From assembly GCF_000006405.1 (NCBI RefSeq), contig NW_003208655.1:1-64000 (forward strand): a DNA stretch of 64,000 bases, given 5' to 3'. Source of the stretch: Perkinsus marinus ATCC 50983 (lineage: Eukaryota > Perkinsozoa > Perkinsida > Perkinsidae). Position numbers and translations under genes: made by a program. How positions within the stretch are numbered: position 1 is the stretch's first letter; every line of letters starts with the position of its first letter. Under the pieces are notes generated by a model. That model was given only the letters and a program-made list of their open reading frames with translations, made no database searches and had not been told where the DNA came from. Below are positions 22,021 to 33,312 of the stretch, in pieces.

Positions 22021-23903
22021 ATGCCGTCCTCCGATTCTAATAAAGACTTTGACGTCATCGTGTTCGGTGCTAGCGGTTACGCTGGGGCGTTCGTGGCTCA
22101 ACAGATGTTGGCGCTCTGTGAGAAAAACAACATTAAGTTAGGTCTCGCTGGGAGGAATTCTGAGAGAATTATTCAAGTAATAATTACCAACACTCGTCGT
22201 TTTCGTTATCATATTTTTGGCGTTTAGGCGGTAAAAGCCCGCGGTGGCGCTCCTAGGGAGGACCAGATTGTTAAAGCCGATGTAGCTGACCCCGAATCCA
22301 TCAAGAAGATGGCACTACGTAATTGAGGTTAATCAGTGGATTTCAGCGGTAGTTCTCCAACAGGTACTCGTGTCGTCATGAACTGCGTGGGGCCTTATCG
22401 CCACTTCGGTGAAGTAGTAGTGTCTGTATGTGCTGAAGTTGGCACGGACTATATGGATCTCTGTGGAGAGCCGGAGTTCATCGAGAAGATGCAGCTGAAG
22501 TAGTATGCTCACGGTCGAGGTAAGTGTAATCCCCCTTCGATTTCAGGTACACCGACGTCGCAAAGAGCAGTGGTGCTATCGTCATCAATGCTTGTGCATT
22601 CGATTCGGTCCCGGCTGACTTCGGCTTCCAGCTCATGAGGGATAGGCTGGCGAGGAACGGCGGGGTAATTCAAAGTGTGATATGTCCTTGAGTGAAGAGT
22701 GCTGATCAGATTCCGGTATCGATCGAGAGTTTCCTCAGGAACCTGTATGGCTCTAAGGGATATGTTGGACATTACGCCACGTAATACTGCTGATAATTTT
22801 GTAGCGCGCGAAAGATCTGCGCTGATGCTTAGGTACGAATGTGCAGTTTACGGCATGGGCTCGGTGGGGGAGCTACGTGCTGTTCGTAAGAGTTTACAGA
22901 GTGAAGGTAGGCACGTCGTCATTATAGAACTTGTTCATCCTGCATGGTAGTAGTGTGTAGTATATGTTTTAACTTCAGGGATGAAGCCAAAGTGAATCGT
23001 GTTGGCCCTGCTCTGAAACATCACCCAGGCTTCTTCGAAGATGATCGCGTTCCTGGAATGCTCTGTATGAACTTCCTTGGAAGTGATCGCTCTGTGGTCC
23101 AGCGTAGGTGTACTGTCTCCCCTGTTCTGTATAGGCACCTTGTATTATCAGGTACTCAGGACATGCAAACACTCGCTGACAAGAATTATCAAGGTTTCTA
23201 TCACAACTGCTACCTTGCTGTGAGTATAGATTATTCACCTTATTCGTCTGTGATGTTGTTTACACAGGTTCAGAACACGATTTCCAACAAGCTTGGGTTC
23301 ATCATATTTGGCGGTCTTGTCAATTTCCTTTGCAAATATACGTGGGGACGCAAGTTGCTATTGAAGTAAGTCGTCGAGGCCCTTGTTCTGTCCCCTGCCA
23401 TCCTACTTTACCGGCAGGTACCCCAAGCTGTTCACCTTTGGCTATTTCTCCCATGAAGGTTCTACTATGGAGCAGTTGCAAGATGCCGGGTAGTAGATGC
23501 AGGTGTAGTTCGTGATTTCATGGCAATTTGATCATAGGTATCGCATAGACTTTTTCGGTAAGGGGTTTTCGAGCAAGAAGGCCATGGAGGACCACCCTGA
23601 TGAGCCAGATGTTGAGGTTAAGGCCAGCGTTAGTGGTCCTGATCCAGGGTACATCGCGACTAGCAGGATGTTCTCTCAACTCGCTTTGGTAGGAAAATAT
23701 GTCAGCTGTGGGAGTCGAACCCGAGACCTAGCGCACGGTAAACAATGGTCTTACCCGCTCAGGTATTGTTGACTATGAGAGACACCCTTGCTGTGAAGGA
23801 GGGTGGTGTTTATACGGCTGGCAGAGTGTTCAGAGGGAGTGAGGCTGCGAAGAGGCTCACTGAGGACGGCTGTGCTGTCTTCAGTGAAGAAATTCTGGCA
23901 TAA
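22021..23903 (+). CDS. SCCPDH-like oxidoreductase 1 (tandem paralogue, apparent frameshift)
   Basis: Saccharopine-dehydrogenase-like family, related to animal SCCPDH and plant homologues. The NAD(P)-binding N-terminus is DFDVIVFGASGYAG, then RVVMNCVGPYRHFGE, DYMDLCGEPEFIEKMQLK, INACAFDSVPADFGFQL, a hydrophobic segment before GRKLLLK, the FGYFSHEGST motif, FFGKGFSSKKA, GPDPGYIATS and a final exon VKEGGVYTAGRVF ending at 23903. About ten introns of 45-80 nt join in phase. The exception is after the intron ending near 22979: the expected ...MKPK-x-NRVGP reading meets a TGA at about 22993. A one-base loss there would explain it when compared with the two paralogues. So this copy may be a pseudogene, or the base is a sequencing error. 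Substrate unknown; animal SCCPDH is found on lipid droplets. Confidence 0.8.
23685..23761 (-). other. Intron composed largely of tRNA-like sequence (antisense)
   Basis: The last intron of SCCPDH-like gene 1, read on the minus strand, contains an A-box-like stretch (CCTGAGCGGGTAAGACC) and a B-box match GGTTCGACTCC at tRNA-like spacing. A complete cloverleaf does not form (weak acceptor and T stems), so it is not called a tRNA gene. It may be a tRNA-derived retroposon remnant. Confidence 0.4.
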
Positions 23904-24079
23904 GCGATGTCTTCATATGCGATGAGATTTTCCCCCGTATCGTCGCTTATGAGGCTGAAATTGAATTTTCTTATTCGCTATCGTCTCGTGGAAGCCCTTC
24001 GAGGCTCCTTTCACCAGTAAAGTGTAGTGTCGACTTTAAGTGGAGTAGATGGGAAGTGTGTAGAGTATTGATTTGTTAC

Positions 24080-26496
24080 ATGACCGCACCTTCATCATCA
24101 CCTGAGAGAACCAACTCGGTCCAGTCGGGTACTGCCCGTGGCCGTCGTGGCCAACGGAAGTGTCAGAGAGACTTCGATGTGGTTGTGTTTGGCTGCACAG
24201 GATTCGTGGGCAAGCTCGTGCTTGAGAAGATGCATCGCTATGGGAAAGCTGCTGGGTTGAGAGTTGCGGCAGCGGGTAGAGACGAGGATAAGGTTAAACA
24301 GGTAAGGGTGCGGGTTTGTTATCCTAGGGGGCCTGGGTTCGATCCGTGGTTGAAGCATTTGTACTACTATCGGCTATTCCATGAAGATTCTTAGGTGTTG
24401 CAGCTCCTTAACTTAGAGGGTAAAGTCGGTTATATGATTGCGGGAGTTTACGATTTGGATTCTATCACGGCAATGGTGAAAAGTAAGTCTCCTCTGGTAC
24501 CCAGGCTACTGCTACTACGCCTGTGTATTCAGATACTCGCCTTGTCCTCAACTGTGTCGGTCCATATGCTCTATTCGGTGAGCCGGTCGTGGCCGCTTGT
24601 GCTGAGGAGGGTACGGACTACATGGACCTCTCGGGAGAGGTTCAATTCATAGAGAAAATGCAATTGAAGTAGGCATGAAGTTGATGATAGTTATGTGGGG
24701 GCACTATATTTCACACGAATCATCATGGTGTATTTTTAGCTTTATATTTGTGAAGTTATTGTTATTGTAGTTTGCATATTTATAATATATAAGAACTGAT
24801 ATTAGCGCAGTATGTAGGCGGGTTGGTAGCTGAGTATACGGGAAGGGCACAGGTATACGGAGAAGGCCAAAGAGTCGGGAGCCGTTATTATGTCGGCGTG
24901 TGCTTGGGACTCGGTTCCGGAAGATCTGGGCTTCCAGCTTGTCAGGGAGAAGATGGTCAAGGAAGGAGTCGTAGGAGCTTCTATTGTTGGCGGCTGTCTT
25001 TTTATCTACAATCAGATACCGTACTCCGTTGAAGGTTTCGTTGATGTTATCCCGGGACCTCATGGATATAGAGCTAACTTTGGAACGTAACTGTGCTTGT
25101 CTTGGCACCCGTTGTAATGTATTCCGACAGATACGAGAGTGCTGTACTCGCTATGTCCTCTATGACGCTCATGGTGAAGATTCGCAAAGCCCTGCGATCC
25201 CAAGGTGGGTATCGAGTTTTGCCGTTTGTTATTATTATGCTTTTTCCTCATAGGGATGGGTCCTAAGCTGTACAAGCGCGGTCCGTCACCAATTTTACCG
25301 TGGAAGTATCTGCCTGTGTTATTTGACCGGAGGGTACCAGGAGTTTATATACCCTTCCTCGGTACAGATCCTCATGTTATCAAACGTAGAACTTTCCTGT
25401 CTGGGTGTCCTCTTATCGTGGGTTGTAGGTACACAGCAGATGCTGACTCTGTCGGATCCGCAGTATGTGGGAGTTCGATCTGCCTGTTATTTCAAGGTGG
25501 GTTGGGGTCCAGTTTCCCCTGTTGACATTGGTTTCAGTTACCTAACGGTATTTTGCCCAAGTTGGGTTACCTTTTCTATGGCATTCTGGTCTTCCTATTT
25601 TCACTTTTTGAAATCGGACGTAAGCTGCTTCTGAAGTAAACGGCCTTTCTTGTTCGTATCTATCCCCATACCATCTTGTTCAGTTTCCCAGAGGCATTCA
25701 CCCATGGTATGTTCAGTCGTCGTGGCCCGACGGTGGATCAAATGGAGACCACAAAGTAGTACCATACCGTTATTATGATGGCTATAATGGAGTTTCACCC
25801 GTGATATGAGAAACACTAGTGGAAAACGCATTTCACGACTACTGCATACCACGAATATCGCGTTTTTCGCCGAGTTTTACGCCACTTCACGTGAAACGGG
25901 CGAAACTGCATTGTTGGTCATATATACTTGCATATATGCTTATTAGTTTACTATATTTTATAAAATTCATCAGTTTCATCGATAGTTTTGCTATCTTTAT
26001 GAGTATTGATACACGTGTGAATTGTTTCTGTACATATATCACTGTTTGGCCGCTCATTTCGGATGAACTGCTGAGTTCGCAGCCACACTGCTATGTTGCC
26101 CTTGTGGAAGGAGTGTTGCTGCATATGAATATATATGTTCTATATCGTGCTTTTCAGTTATAAAATAGATTTGTTCGGCCGTGGTTACTCTAGTGAGAAG
26201 GCCCTAGAAGGCCACCCTAATAAGCCTGACGTCGAGATTAGAGCCTCCGTTACTGGTCCCGACCCGGGGTATAACGCGACAAGCGGGATATTCACAACCC
26301 TTGCTATGGTGAGCTCTATTTGGGCTGCATCATTCTCTGTTATTGTCTGTGTTAGGTTCTACTCACTGAGAAGGACACGTTGGCAACGAAGGAAGGAGGA
26401 GTGTACACCCCGGCTGTGGTGTTTAGGGGCAGTACTGCTGCAAGAAGGCTCACAGAGGAGGGGTATGCTGCTTTTAGTGCCAATCTTATTCAGTGA
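24080..26496 (+). CDS. SCCPDH-like oxidoreductase 2 (tandem paralogue)
   Basis: Start MTAPSSSPERT at 24080. DFDVVVFGCTGFVGKL is the dinucleotide-binding loop. Then come RLVLNCVGPYALFGE, DYMDLSGEVQFIEKMQLK, MSACAWDSVPEDLGFQL, the MGPKLYKRGPSP segment, YIPFLGTDPHVIKRR, a hydrophobic stretch before GRKLLLK, FTHGMFSRRGPT, DLFGRGYSSEKA, GPDPGYNATSG and EGGVYTPAVVFRG. Introns are GT-AG; two are unusually long for this window (about 24670-24850 and 25758-26160). The first intron contains a tRNA-like B-box segment. No in-frame break seen, so this copy looks functional. It follows gene 1 by 177 bp on the same strand. Confidence 0.85.
24318..24375 (+). other. tRNA-like B-box segment in intron
   Basis: GGTTCGATCC followed by GTGGTTGAAGCATTT inside intron 1 of SCCPDH-like gene 2. 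The 3' part resembles the segment at 41024-41048 (GGTTCGATCC-CTGGTCAAGGCATTT). Possible tRNA-derived SINE remnant. Confidence 0.4.
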
Positions 26497-26899
26497 GTAT
26501 TATTGAATAAGCGAGAGCGAGAATCAGTTGTTTCTCATTCAACGATGTTGGGTTGGAGTTACATGGAAGGTACATGTCGAGAGTTGCGCTCAGGCTGGAT
26601 TTGGTACTGAGAAAGTCCGCTTAGTGTTGTGATCGATTTGGGAGTATTGAACTGGATACGTTTGATTCAGGGAACAGTGTAGTAGCCTGCCTCTTCGGCA
26701 GATGATGTATTGGGAGTCTCGGATGGAGATAGGAAGAGAGGCGAGGGGCCGTGGGTGTCATAGGCATCACATAAACTCATGAGGGAATGTTGTAAAAATA
26801 TATGTTTGATTGAGATCAAAAGTTTCCAAGTAGGTTTAACTTCGAGGAATGTTGGTGTTAGTGATGCTACTAGAGGACGCATAGTTGACTGTAATTGTA

Positions 26900-28743
26900 A
26901 TGTCTCACAGCGTCACATCTCAACACTCAGAAGGGAGTAGAGACTTCGACGTGGTGGTCTTCGGTTGCACGGGTTTGGTCGGTCGCCTCACACTGAAGAC
27001 AGTAGTCGAGTTGGCGGTTCCTGCTGGTCTGAAGGTTGCTGCTGCTGGTCGGAATGAGGAAAGGATGAAAGAAGTGGGTCGATAGCCTCCCTCTTGTTGG
27101 ATACCACTCTTTTCCCTCATCGTGTTGTCAGATCATATCAGAGCTCCCTGCGTCCGGGGCTACTGTGAAGTATATAGCGGCAGATGCATATGACTCTCAC
27201 TCGATCCAGGAGATGGCCAGAAGTGAAATCAGCGTGGTATGGTTTCCGTCCTAGGGTTGATTTCAGGGACTCGATTGGTCCTCAACTGCGCCGGTCCTTT
27301 TACTGTTCACGGCGAGGTTGTCGTGAGGGCGTGTGTAGAGGCTGGTACGGATTACATGGACACTACGGGGGAAATCAACTTCGCGGAAGCCATGCAATTG
27401 AAGTAAGGAAAAACTCTGATAGTCTTCTAGTGTTGGTAAGGTACTCTGCTGCGGCCAAGGCCTCGGGGTCCATCGTTGTATCCTCATGTGCATTCGACGC
27501 TGTGCCAGGGGACATGGGTGTTCAGATCATGCACGACGTGCTGAGCAAAAATAACGGAGTGAGATGTGTACGACTCTGTGCAATTCATCGTATCATTTTT
27601 GTCAGATTCCGTATTCGGTTGAGGCCTTCCTAGAGATCATCGAGGGTCCCCAGGGTTACACTGGTGGCTTCGGCACGTAAGTACTACTGCCTCTTCGTGA
27701 CAGCCATTGGTGGGCAGATTCAACAGCTTACTTCTGGCCGTTACTAACATCTCAGCTCTGAGGAAGATTCGTCGAGCGTTGCATTCATCAGGTGGGCCGT
27801 CAAGCAGGCCGATGTGGAGTCTATCTCGCCTCGTCAGGTCAGCGGCCGGATCTGCATTTCCGAGGGCCTAAGTTCACACCACACCGTCTGCCATTCCTCG
27901 ATTCGAGACTCACCAGTGGTGGTATTTACGTTCCGTTCCTTGGCCCAACACCATCTGTAGTGCTGCGTAAGTCCCTATATGGAAGTCGCCCTGAAATGAT
28001 CCAAATCATGGCAGGCTCACAGCAGTTGTTGACGAGGGAAGATCCGTCGTATACGGCAGTGAATGATGTTACCTACATGAAGGTGAGGACGATGCTGTTG
28101 AGCCTGCAGTGATAGGTTCTCAGATGCCCCCTGGAATTATCACCAAAATTGGATATGCCTTCTTCGGCATTATTTGTTTGATCATGTCAACATTCGAGGT
28201 TGGTCGGAGACTTCTTCTTAAGTGAGAATAGAAGCATTATGGGTTGATCCCTGGAAGATCTATCTCAGGTTCCCCGAGGCTTTTACGGGTGGTAAAATCT
28301 CACGAACGGGCCCTACGAAAGAGCAGATGGACACCACATTGTAGGCCAATGCGTTCACTCACTATTGTCGCTATGAGCGTTCCTATGTGTAGTTACAAGA
28401 TATCTTTCATCGGCTCTGGTTACTCTAGTGAGAAGGCTCTAGAGTCCCATCCTCAGCGCCGAGACGTGGTCGTCAAAGGCAGCGTCACCGGACCCGACCC
28501 TGGATATAATGCCACCAGTGGAATCCTCGCCACCTTGGGATATGTAAACTCTTCCTTACTTGTTTTCGTGGCCTCTTGTCTGTTACTTGCGGTTGTTATC
28601 AGGTGATGCTAATGGAGCGAGACAAGCTGAATGTCAAATGTGGTGGAGTGTACACTCCTGCGATAGTGTTCCGAGGCACGAGTGCTGCGGCTAAGTTGAC
28701 TGAGGGCAAATTCGCCGTCTACAGCTCGAATATGCTGCAGTAG
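26900..28743 (+). CDS. SCCPDH-like oxidoreductase 3 (tandem paralogue)
   Basis: Start MSHSVTSQHSEGS at 26900. DFDVVVFGCTGLVGRL is followed by RLVLNCAGPFTVHGE, DYMDTTGEINFAEAMQLK, VSSCAFDAVPGDMGVQI, SVEAFLEIIEGPQGY, GPKFTPHRLPF, YVPFLGPTPSVV, a hydrophobic stretch before GRRLLLK, FTGGKISRTGPTKEQM, FIGSGYSSEKA, GPDPGYNATSG and CGGVYTPAIVFRG, ending at 28743. About eleven short introns join in phase, at positions matching those of paralogues 1 and 2. No disabling change found. Its 404-bp gap from gene 2 contains no other gene. Confidence 0.85.
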
Positions 28744-29897
28744 ATTTCGGTGACAAGTTCCTGTTACGGATGAGCTCTAATCTGATGATAAGTTGATTTT
28801 TTTCCACACTCGAATGTGGTTGACTTGTCACAGTGGGAAAGGGTATAGGACGACCTCAAGCCAGTGATTGGTGAACGCGCGTTATGAATATACCGATGGG
28901 TACCTGAGGTGACCCACATTTGGGTTAGAAGAGTTGTACCATTATATTCGTGTGGACTCAATGCCCCGATCACGCGTTATCGATTCGTACCCTCTTTCAT
29001 GTCTGGTATCGTTACGCGAGAGCCCTATAACAACGAACGCGACGAGCAAGTTCATAGGATGGGGATGATATTGATTCGATTATAACAAGAACATGTGTGG
29101 GAAATAGGAGTCCTATGAGCCTACAACTCGTGGGTTGCATGCGACTCGAGCCCTACCACCATGTTGGTCATACTGGATCAGATGGCGAGATGTCTCGATC
29201 AAGTGAGATCCCCGCCTAGCCTCGGAATGCGGTGTAGTCTGGGACGCAGCCATTGTTAAGGCCACATAGTAGTGAACAGCGGGCAATCTAGCTACTGCTG
29301 CAACGGAGAGCGAGTGGACGTGGATGCGGCATTTCAACAGGGACGTCACTTAGCACTGTTATCAACATGAACAAGGTATGCGAGACGCTATCACCATAAG
29401 TGAACAATAGGAAGCTTCGGGAAACGGGGCTATGAATGACACCACATGACAGAAGCGACTGTATGCACATAGACAGACGCGGACGGAGATGGATCGATAG
29501 ATCAGGTCGTATAAAGATCCGTTCAGAGTGCACCGCCGCGGTCGAGAGCTGAGAGTATGTAAACCCAGCAATGGTTTTGCCTAGCGGGATGCGGTGTTGG
29601 TTTGCCAACAACTGACTCCGAGTTGTACTGTATGCGTTCATCGACAAACTCCGGCTTGGTTACTGAAGGGGGAATTTTTAATGTGGAAGCAACGGAGAAC
29701 CCCTCAAGGGGCACCTTACCCGAATTGTTGCCTGTCCGCCCTCCCGTATTGCGGAGAACTTTTAAGAATTGCCTCAGCCGTTTTCGAGCCTCCTCCTGAC
29801 GTACTTCCTTCATCATTTCCACCATGGACGTGGAATCTGCTGAGGCGACAGGCACTGCCCTGAACAGTGCAATGGTAAGCCACGCTCAATACCCTCC
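28744..29897. other. Region without a resolved gene
   Basis: Mostly featureless. On the minus strand, 29730-29860 is open (STSMVEMMKEVRQEEARKRL) and could be a further 3' exon of the methyltransferase gene, but I could not fix the splice. Confidence 0.35.
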
Positions 29898-30749
29898 TCA
29901 CCTCGAACGCATAATATTGATCAACATAGCTTGTGTCGAGAGCTCGCCACGCCTCACTTGGCAGACACGGAGATCAACACCAGACAGGAGGGAATCTCGA
30001 TGAGGACTGTGGGATATGAGCAGAACCCTCCCGGTGTCGGGCTGCAGAACCTTGGGGATCTCTTTCAGCAAAGCCACTGCACTATCAGTAGAGCCCGAAC
30101 ACATCAAAGCATCGAGGGTTCCCTTATCAATAATCAGATCGAATCGACGACCTGCGTAACTCAGGTTTGCCACTAGAGACAACAGCGTCACCTTCGAAAA
30201 ATGCGCCCATCATGGTCGCGTCTACACAAAGCCACTCAAGTCTATCATTCAGATCAGCGTGCTCGGCGTAGTGCCTGGACTGATAACAACGACACGTGAG
30301 ACTCTTGCCTCAAGAATTCGGACATGCTCATTGCTTCAATGATGGTTCTGGAGAGGTCTATACAGCAGACGTGTCGAAAGCCGTGGCGCGTGACCAGGTC
30401 CTCAGGCAACTGGGAGTTGCCGCATCCGATAATCAGCACCTAGATAGTATCATCAACAAGGGGCATCCTGCCTGGTACTGTCTAACATCGTGTATGCCCT
30501 CGGCTGGTGACGGCAGGAAGTCAGCGATCTCAGTATAGCCCATGTACCAATCGAAGAAGCTCATACGCCTGATCATAAGAGGATTGGCCTCGCCCTTGTG
30601 CAACGCTGGATCAGCCATCCATCCCCAACCCAGGTTCTTGATCACTTTCCGCTAGCTCCATCATGAACTTGTTCACGGAACCGGGCATCCCAATACTCAG
30701 CCTTTGCGTAGCGTTGTGCTGCGGAAGTCGATCGTGTCATGGAAGCCAT
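29898..30749 (-). CDS. METTL13/EEF1AKMT4-like class I SAM methyltransferase (multi-exon)
   Basis: Start at 30749 (MASMTRSTSAAQRYAKAEYW). The family hallmark YWDARF is followed, after an intron ending GATCAG, by FFDWYMGYTEI. A 48-nt intron then leads to motif I VLIIGCGNSQLPEDL and IDLSRTIIEAM, and a 49-nt intron to LEWLCVDATMM. After another intron comes FDLIIDKGTLDAL and PDTGRVLLISHS. This order (YWDxRF, GCGNS, DxS, DKGTLDA) is that of eEF1A lysine/N-terminal methyltransferases of the METTL13 group. The likely job is methylation of elongation factor 1A in the cytosol (inference from family). The C-terminus after ISHS is uncertain; an exon around 29730-29860 may belong to it. Confidence 0.75.
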
Positions 30750-30824
30750 AGTAGGAGGAGGAATACTCTTTCATGTTGTATAGTCGGTGCCCCTCCTAAC
30801 GCGGCCACAACACGATGAAATACA

Positions 30825-31573
30825 TCACCGATGAGCACGCATGTCAGTATCGGACAAGAGTGAAGAGTCGCTTGTATCGCTGGTGCCACGTCGGGTACTT
30901 CGACGCCGTTTACTCCGAGATGTGCATCTAAGCCAGAGCGGAGGAGGAAGCCCGTCCACAGTGGGTTATACCGAGGAGACGGCCCGATTGACTTACGCTA
31001 TGAAGAGTGTGCCAAGTACGAGTATCGCTCCGCCGAACATGGCCGGTACAGATTGTGAATAGTCAGTACTGAATAAGGACCTCTCAATGCTTGCGGCCTT
31101 GTATTAAGTTGTTTACACCTTATGTTGCATCTTATCTATTGGGACCTCTATCGTAGTGGGTCCATGGTGTTTACCATTGTGGCAAGCCGTGCTACCACAG
31201 CTAGCCTTAGCGGCACAACCTGACCACATGACGAGCATCCCAACACTGACGGAAACAACACCGAGGCGCCCCCACATGAATCGCATTTGGGTGCTCTGAA
31301 AGAGGGATCAAACGGGTCATCGTCCTGAGGTAGGTCTTCGGACGCCGTCTCGGGATCGTCATAAACGTCGGGATGCCTGTGCCGATGAGCGCCGAAGCTC
31401 GTGGCTTCACCAACGAGATGATGGTGATGATGATGATCGGTCGGTGGGAACTGACCAGGGTCGGCGATAAGGACAGCAGGCCGCCTTCGCACTGTTCTGA
31501 TTACGTTAAGGCCACATGAGAGCTGCGACAGATTCGTATGATGATAGTGACTGACGAGGCCATGGTCAACCAT
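30825..31573 (-). CDS. His-rich single-pass membrane protein, second family member
   Basis: The first exon block (from about 31573) encodes a His-rich ectodomain: SHYHHTNLSQL, then DHHHHHHLVGE and GAHRHRHPDVYDD, an acidic run (PQDDDPFD) and CDSCGG. A downstream exon on the same strand gives SQSVPAMFGGAILVLGTLFIA, a transmembrane helix. This is spliced through a GTAAGT...GGCTTAG intron to a basic, Ser-rich tail (SRSKRRRSTRRGT) with stop at 30825. The join between the ectodomain and transmembrane exons near 31170-31085 is not phase-proven. Overall plan (His-rich, acidic, one helix, basic tail) parallels the gene at 18782-20273. Role unknown; metal binding is a guess from composition. Confidence 0.5.
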
Positions 31574-32897
31574 GAGGCCAATGAAGTTGCTGATCTAAGA
31601 GAACTCTAGACGGACTCGATAACGCATATCTCATACAAGTGAGTGAGACGATGTCACAGAACAGGGAATTTCATGTCACATCGAGTCCGATTCAAACCTC
31701 ATGAGGATGGTGACCAGCGAAGCTATTCCGGAGCGGGTCTGTCACTATAAATAGACTCATCATTTGGCCCTACTGTAGTCACAGCTTTCAGGTTATTAAC
31801 AACCAGGGACTCAGAATGGCACACGTCATTTTATGCCATAACGTGCTTCAGGGATCCCCATAGAACTACTATGACAACAACCCAAGACTGTTCGTTTCGC
31901 AAGAGGAAGTCAGTATACAGTATAACGTTACGACTCCCCACCACTCAGTTCTCCATCTTCTCGCGCTCTTCCTTGGTGGCCGGTCTCGTTATTGGATGCA
32001 ACATACTCTGAAACGATTAAAATACCGCTCGTTCCAAATCTTTCCGGATTACCATAAGGCAGTTGTATCGTACTCTAGCAATGGGCTCATTCTCACATAT
32101 GGCGATGTATGCCAGTCTCGACTGGTGACCCACATGGGATGCCATCGTATCCCTATACACGAGATAACGATCATGTCAGGAGTAGGCCTATCGGCTTTAA
32201 TACCTATGAATAGTGGTAGCCCATTCATAGCGGCCCATATCAGCATGACCAGTGCCAGGATAGCGCATCTATTCACGAACGATTATACACATAAGATGAG
32301 GCTCCTGTACTATTACATGTAGATGGTCCAACTGGGCGTGTATGTTGAAACCCTCGTAAACTTGAGACATTGTGATAACAACAACAACCCAACACTGCGT
32401 ACAGAATACCCAACCCCGCTCTCAAGACTGAACGCAACATCCCTCCGGCTCAGTATTATGCTCTCCATACAATCTATAAAGTATTTACGGCGTTCCTTTG
32501 AGGCAACTACCCAACGTCGGTTTCCGATTTCTAATTACGTATCTCCTCACAAGACCTTCGGCGTGAGCCCCAACTTCTGATGATGTGCACGGAGTTGCGA
32601 TACCTGTAGGATGATGATGATGATGCTTTTGGTGAAGTCAAGTAGCCAGATGTTGCTATCTCACCTCTGCCTGGGAAAGGAGGTTGTTATAACAGCCAGG
32701 GCAAACCGTCTTCACGCCTTTGCTTGTCGTGAATGAGCCCTGACTAAAACCTTCCAATTCCACATACGTTCCGAATAAGATCAGCTTTGGTGCCTTCCCC
32801 CTCTACCTTCGCTTGACATTGCCGAACTCGATCACATCGAAAGCACATGTAACTGCAAGGACACTACTGAGACTTCCCAAAAGAACCATGAGGATGC
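31574..32897. other. Region without a supported gene
   Basis: A 108-codon plus-strand frame (31996-32322) has no recognisable feature. On the minus strand 32560-32730 shows small protein-like pieces (VKTVCPGCYNN; LRAHHQKLGLTPKVL) that may be exons of an unresolved small gene. Confidence 0.35.
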
Positions 32898-33141
32898 TTA
32901 CTGCAGGAGCCTATCCGACTTCTTCAACCTAATATTCTGCTTAGTGGCTTCTTCATCATATTCAAAATGTGGCTGGGGATCGAACCTGTGCGGCAGTAGC
33001 ATCGCGATATACCAACAGCGAGCACTCCCCATGGGCCCACTTTTTCAGTAATTTCGCAGCACGGTTCTTCTCCCTATTAGTCTTGGCTGTATGCAGAACC
33101 TCCACTAGTTGGCGCTTCGACAGAGAGGTATCCTTCACCAT
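32898..33141 (-). CDS. Small basic protein, 67 residues, two exons
   Basis: ATG at 33141 (MVKDTSLSKRQLVEVLHTAK). A 40-nt GT-AG intron follows WAHGE and leads to FDPQPHFEYDEEATKQN and SDRLLQ stop at 32898. Coding length is 68 codons, an exact multiple of three once the intron is removed. Lys/Arg-rich helix first half, acidic second half. Family unknown. An upstream exon is possible (open to about 33222), but the next gene begins only about 170 bp away. The intron and acceptor resemble a tRNA 3' half (CACAG-GTTCGATCCCC). Confidence 0.5.
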
Positions 33142-33312
33142 AGTGAGGACCGAAATGTCCCTGCAGTAACCACGAGCATTCCTACCAACAATAGAAATAA
33201 CACAAAACAAAATCAATAACAATGATAAGTGGGATTACCCGAGAGACACGGACATCAAAAAGACGATTATTCAATTCCATTATAATAAACATGATACAAT
33301 TGAGATCCCCTA

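Noticed and set aside
23685-23761. Functional tRNA gene in an intron
   Set aside because: B-box and A-box-like parts exist, but the acceptor and T stems do not pair well, so only a tRNA-like remnant is claimed.
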